Source: Syntrophus sp. (in: bacteria) (GTDB taxonomy: Bacteria > Desulfobacterota > Syntrophia > Syntrophales > UBA8958). Taken from it: a stretch of DNA of 17,088 nt. Below the pieces are notes generated by a model. It did not search any database. It saw nothing but the letters and a program-made list of their open reading frames with translations, and had not been told where the DNA came from. The translations under genes were made by a program, and so were the position numbers. Location: positions 1-17,088 of the forward strand of contig DMAT01000308.1 in assembly GCA_003451635.1 (NCBI GenBank), in the 5' to 3' direction. This document shows positions 15,058 through 17,088 of the stretch, piece by piece. Positions within the stretch are counted from its first letter, which is position 1, and each line of letters opens with the position of its first letter.

Positions 15058-15780
15058 TTATTTAATAAGCGGTGGAGGTGTCCAGTAGATCTTTTTACCG
15101 TAGATCGTATTGCAGACCACAGCCCCCGCCATGTAAACGCCGTACCAGCCCGAGAAAATCAAGAGGTAGCCGATGATGGGTTTGAAGGTCTTGGGATCGC
15201 CATACCAGCCCGAATCGACGCCGACGATCATCCAGAGGACGATATCGATGACGACAACGAGGGTGAACAAACCACTCTTGGCATACGCAGGGGTCACTGC
15301 CGTGAGGAATGCGGCCCCGGCCATCCATGTCCAGCCTTCGATATAGACCATTTTACCTACTGCAGCGCCAACGGCCTTGCCGATGCCAGCCTTGGCCGCA
15401 GTGAGTTGGTCAGGGGTAAGCATTTTTACATCTGCCACTCCCGCCGCCGCCATGGCTGCATCCATTGCTTCCTTACCGAACTTTGGAATGAAGATGAAAC
15501 TAATGGTGTACCACTTGGCGAAGACGCTGAGGGCGGCACCAAACATGAAGAATGCTGCGAAGAACAAGAAGACGTTGCCACCGGTGAGGTTATGATCTTT
15601 AAGTTCCATAACCGCCACGGTGTACTGTACGATACCGCCGCCAATAAGCCAGGCGGCCAGCACCGGGTAACCGGACAGATCTACCTTACCAAGAAATACT
15701 GCACCAAAACCAAAACATGCAACTGCAAGAGCTCCCAATCCAGCGGGACCCGGGGTCGCAAAACTGTGTTCGTGCGCCAT
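15058..15780 (-). CDS. Acetate transporter, GPR1/FUN34/YaaH (SatP) family
   Basis: This 240-residue membrane protein probably moves acetate (and perhaps succinate) with protons. The family signature region is GPAGLGALAVACFGFGAVFL (11-30), and GGNVFLFFAAFFMFGAAL (67-84) corresponds to the 'GNTFG...YGxFW' region. About six TM helices are predicted. Compared with SatP of E. coli (188 residues) it carries an extra Ala-rich, non-membrane loop at about 98-147 (for example KEAMDAAMAAAGVADV), between the third and fourth spans. The ATG has an ideal AAGGAGG 8 nt upstream, a candidate promoter at 15806-15834 and a strong terminator, so it is probably its own transcription unit. The nearby CoA-transferase supports acetate as substrate. 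Confidence 0.83.
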   Translation of the reverse strand: MAHEHSFATPGPAGLGALAVACFGFGAVFLGKVDLSGYPVLAAWLIGGGIVQYTVAVMELKDHNLTGGNVFLFFAAFFMFGAALSVFAKWYTISFIFIPKFGKEAMDAAMAAAGVADVKMLTPDQLTAAKAGIGKAVGAAVGKMVYIEGWTWMAGAAFLTAVTPAYAKSGLFTLVVVIDIVLWMIVGVDSGWYGDPKTFKPIIGYLLIFSGWYGVYMAGAVVCNTIYGKKIYWTPPPLIK

Positions 15781-15805
15781 AAATAAATCCTCCTTTTTGA
15801 TTTAA

Positions 15806-15834
15806 ATGTTATTAACTTTGTCTTGAAATGTCAA
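15806..15834 (-). promoter_or_regulatory. Candidate sigma-70 promoter of the acetate transporter
   Basis: On the minus strand a perfect TTGACA (15829-15834) and TAACAT (15806-15811, 4 of 6 to TATAAT) are separated by the ideal 17 bp. Transcription would start near 15799, leaving a leader of about 20 nt that begins just before the AAGGAGG ribosome binding site (15789-15795). This is the best promoter match in the window. Confidence 0.6.
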
Positions 15835-16041
15835 AAAACGTCTGAGCGATGCCGCCTTTGGCACTTCTTCCTTTTCCATCCCTCCTTTCCCAGTTTATTT
15901 TGTTTGTCTACGATACTTCGTATGTCTTTATAAAATGTTTAAAAAAGGTCCTAAGTATACGAACGGTTCTGGTTTTTCCCGCCCCCTATGGCACTGAAAG
16001 AACGAAGGATTCATGTTAATTGTGAACATCCTTACGTCTAG

Positions 16042-16071
16042 CTGATAGCAGATCGCAATTCCCCTTGTCAA
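16042..16071 (-). promoter_or_regulatory. Weak upstream promoter candidate for the acetate transporter
   Basis: On the minus strand a perfect TTGACA (16066-16071) is followed after 18 bp by TATCAG (16042-16047, 4 of 6 to TATAAT). It lies just after the 57-codon gene and would give a leader of about 255 nt. It could be a second, regulated start for the transporter, or chance. Confidence 0.3.
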
Positions 16072-16083
16072 GAGGAAAAATCG

Positions 16084-16257
16084 TCACCAGATCTTTCCAT
16101 ACCTGGCCACGATGAGAAAAAGACCTATCATCCACATGATGGCGACCAGGAACATGAAATTACCCCTGTTGAACGTTTGTTTTCCTTCAATGTCCTTCAG
16201 TTTTCGATCGCCTTCCATGAAGGCCTGCTTCTTTTCCGTTCTCTTTTTCTTAGACAT
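16084..16257 (-). CDS. Small single-span membrane protein, 57 residues, unknown function
   Basis: The reading frame runs from ATG 16255-16257 to TGA 16084-16086. The N-terminus is very basic (MSKKKRTEKKQ), followed by a polar stretch up to about residue 32 and one hydrophobic span, about 34-51 (MFLVAIMWMIGLFLIVA), ending RYGKIW. With the positive N-terminus the likely topology is N-in, C-out. An AAGGA lies 4 nt before the ATG. The frame starts only about 20 nt after the terminator that follows the CoA-transferase gene, so it needs read-through or a promoter within that gene. I do not recognise the family. Support comes from the SD, the amphipathic layout and the position between two acetate-related genes on the same strand. 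Confidence 0.6.
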   Translation of the reverse strand: MSKKKRTEKKQAFMEGDRKLKDIEGKQTFNRGNFMFLVAIMWMIGLFLIVARYGKIW

Positions 16258-16275
16258 TTATTCCTTGTCCTGGAT

Positions 16276-16308
16276 AAAAAAAGCCCGGGGTTGCCCCCCG
16301 GGCTTTTT
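16276..16308 (-). terminator. Rho-independent terminator after the CoA-transferase gene
   Basis: A perfect 13-bp stem, AAAAAGCCCGGGG (16278-16290) and CCCCGGGCTTTTT (16296-16308), has a 5-nt loop. On the minus strand it is followed by a seven-T run ending at 16276. It begins 12 nt after the CoA-transferase stop. The T-run on the other side means it could also stop plus-strand transcription. Confidence 0.9.
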
Positions 16309-16320
16309 GTTAATTTTTGC

Positions 16321-17088
16321 TTACTTGCCTGACATGTAGGGATCCCAGTCAAAGCCATAGTAATCACTGTTAGCTGCTATCTTGTAGTCCTTCCGATCTG
16401 TGACGGATGGATAACGCCGGGCGCCGCCTTCCTTGGGCAGCATGGACACGGGGAAGCTCGGCGGCAACAGACCGTTTTCATGGGCCTCTTTCGTCAGCCA
16501 TTCCCGATCATCGGGATGGGCAACAGAAATGATAGCCGCCGCTCTTTCATAGCCGTTGAGTCCTCTCAGGTTCACAATGCCGTACTCGGTGCAGATATGG
16601 GACGCGAGTTGGGCAGGTACGTCAACTGAACAACCTGCGGGCAGGAAGGGAACAATGCGCGAAGTACCGTGTTTGCTCCTCGTCGTGGCGCAACCGACGC
16701 CTCTGCCGCCCTTGGACTGGGCGCAGCCGACGATAAACTGGTAAAATCCTCCGGTCCCGGAAATTGGGCGTTTCTCATAGAAGCCGGTGGACATCTGCCC
16801 CAGAAGGTCGATAGCCACGAAATTATTGATGGCAATCATATTGTCCAGGCGGGACAGGTTCACCATATTGTTCGTATAGCCGATATCATAGACGGCCAGG
16901 TTCTGGTTGCGGTGAATAGTGTTGTAGTACCAATCAACATCCACCGGGAAACCGAAGGTGTAAACGCTCTTGCCTTTATCGGCGGGCAGGGTCTTGTACT
17001 TGTTCGTCACCATGCCGGATTCGATGAGATTGATTAGACCGAAGTTGAGCATCTCCGTATGGATGCCGATATCTTTCAAGCCGGCGGT
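16321..17088 (-). CDS. Acetyl-CoA hydrolase/CoA-transferase family protein (partial, C-terminal part)
   Basis: The last 255 residues are present; the frame stays open to the right edge, so the apparent TTG near 17079 is an internal Leu. The family moves CoA between acyl-CoA and acetate (for example 4-hydroxybutyrate, butyryl or succinyl-CoA:acetate transferases) or hydrolyses acetyl-CoA. GIHTEM near the visible start is the segment expected to hold the catalytic Glu that forms a glutamyl-CoA intermediate. Later come SRIVPFLPAG, TEYGIVNLRG and IISVAHPDDREWL, all typical of the C-terminal domain. The stretch between, QSKGGRGVGCATTRSKHGTS, departs from the usual 'SKGGKSIIALPSTAK' form. The position upstream of an acetate transporter supports an acetate-linked reaction; the precise acyl partner is not evident. 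Confidence 0.85.
   Translation of the reverse strand, partial: TAGLKDIGIHTEMLNFGLINLIESGMVTNKYKTLPADKGKSVYTFGFPVDVDWYYNTIHRNQNLAVYDIGYTNNMVNLSRLDNMIAINNFVAIDLLGQMSTGFYEKRPISGTGGFYQFIVGCAQSKGGRGVGCATTRSKHGTSRIVPFLPAGCSVDVPAQLASHICTEYGIVNLRGLNGYERAAAIISVAHPDDREWLTKEAHENGLLPPSFPVSMLPKEGGARRYPSVTDRKDYKIAANSDYYGFDWDPYMSGK

Larger units (their letters stand above)
15781..16083 (-). other. 303-bp non-coding region upstream of the acetate transporter
   Basis: No convincing gene was found here. Read on the minus strand it holds, in order, a weak TTGACA/TATCAG promoter candidate (16042-16071), a stretch with complementary segments TTCGTAT and ATACGAA about 30 nt apart (roughly 15918-15965) that could form a loose hairpin, a purine-rich block containing AAAGGAGGG (around 15880), and the better promoter at 15806-15834. 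A 25-codon ATG frame at 15802-15879 was considered and rejected. Confidence 0.5.

Noticed and set aside
15802..15879. 25-codon ATG frame upstream of the acetate transporter with AAAGGAGGG before it
   Set aside because: The GGAGG is only 1 nt from the ATG, the frame covers the best promoter of the transporter, and the peptide has no recognisable features.
16112..16339. 75-codon plus-strand frame over the small gene and terminator
   Set aside because: It spans the terminator hairpin and lacks a credible SD. The minus-strand frame 16084-16257 has an SD and a sensible protein layout.
1..17088. CRISPR array, tRNA/rRNA genes, insertion sequences or prophage genes
   Set aside because: No regularly spaced repeats, cloverleaf-like segments, transposase motifs or phage proteins were seen on either strand.

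Overview
The window looks like chromosomal DNA from an anaerobic deltaproteobacterium-like Gram-negative, perhaps a Syntrophus/Smithella relative. This is inferred from gene content, not from a database search. The evidence is: outer-membrane machinery (a TolC-type channel and a BepA-like periplasmic protease), the cmk-rpsA-ihfB gene order of Proteobacteria, an acetate transporter beside a CoA-transferase, and a palindromic intergenic repeat of the 'GTCATTCC...GGAATCCAG' type. Nearly all genes lie on the minus strand. There are no tRNA or rRNA genes, CRISPR arrays or insertion sequences.

Layout. (1) 1-101: the last 32 codons of an RpoD-like sigma factor (+), followed by an imperfect palindromic repeat (105-201) between convergent genes. 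(2) 239-5173, minus strand: a tight housekeeping operon read as VanZ-like protein, cytidylate kinase (cmk), ribosomal protein S1 (rpsA), signal peptide peptidase SppA, IHF beta (ihfB) and an enoyl-CoA hydratase/isomerase-family protein. A candidate promoter lies at 5238-5266. (3) 5301-6758, plus strand: a divergent M48 metalloprotease with TPRs (BepA-like). (4) 6794-14893, minus strand: a six-gene efflux operon read as TetR regulator, TolC-type channel, periplasmic adaptor, RND pump, PII-like 'PG0541' transporter-associated protein and a DUF4301-like protein. Genes overlap or nearly touch throughout. Two matching TTCA-N5-TGAA palindromes lie just upstream of tetR. (5) 15058-17088, minus strand: an acetate module made of a partial acetyl-CoA hydrolase/CoA-transferase, a terminator, a 57-residue single-TM protein, a 303-bp intergenic region with candidate promoters, and a GPR1/FUN34/YaaH acetate transporter with its own terminator.

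How the genes work together. Region 2 couples nucleotide supply, translation and nucleoid architecture, with envelope and acyl-CoA genes riding along. Region 4 is a self-regulated tripartite exporter with a small probable signalling protein and a sugar-nucleotidyltransferase-like protein of unknown purpose appended. Region 5 probably handles acetate and acetyl-CoA exchange with the outside. The least explained parts are the two tail genes of the efflux operon and the 57-residue membrane protein that begins just past a strong terminator.
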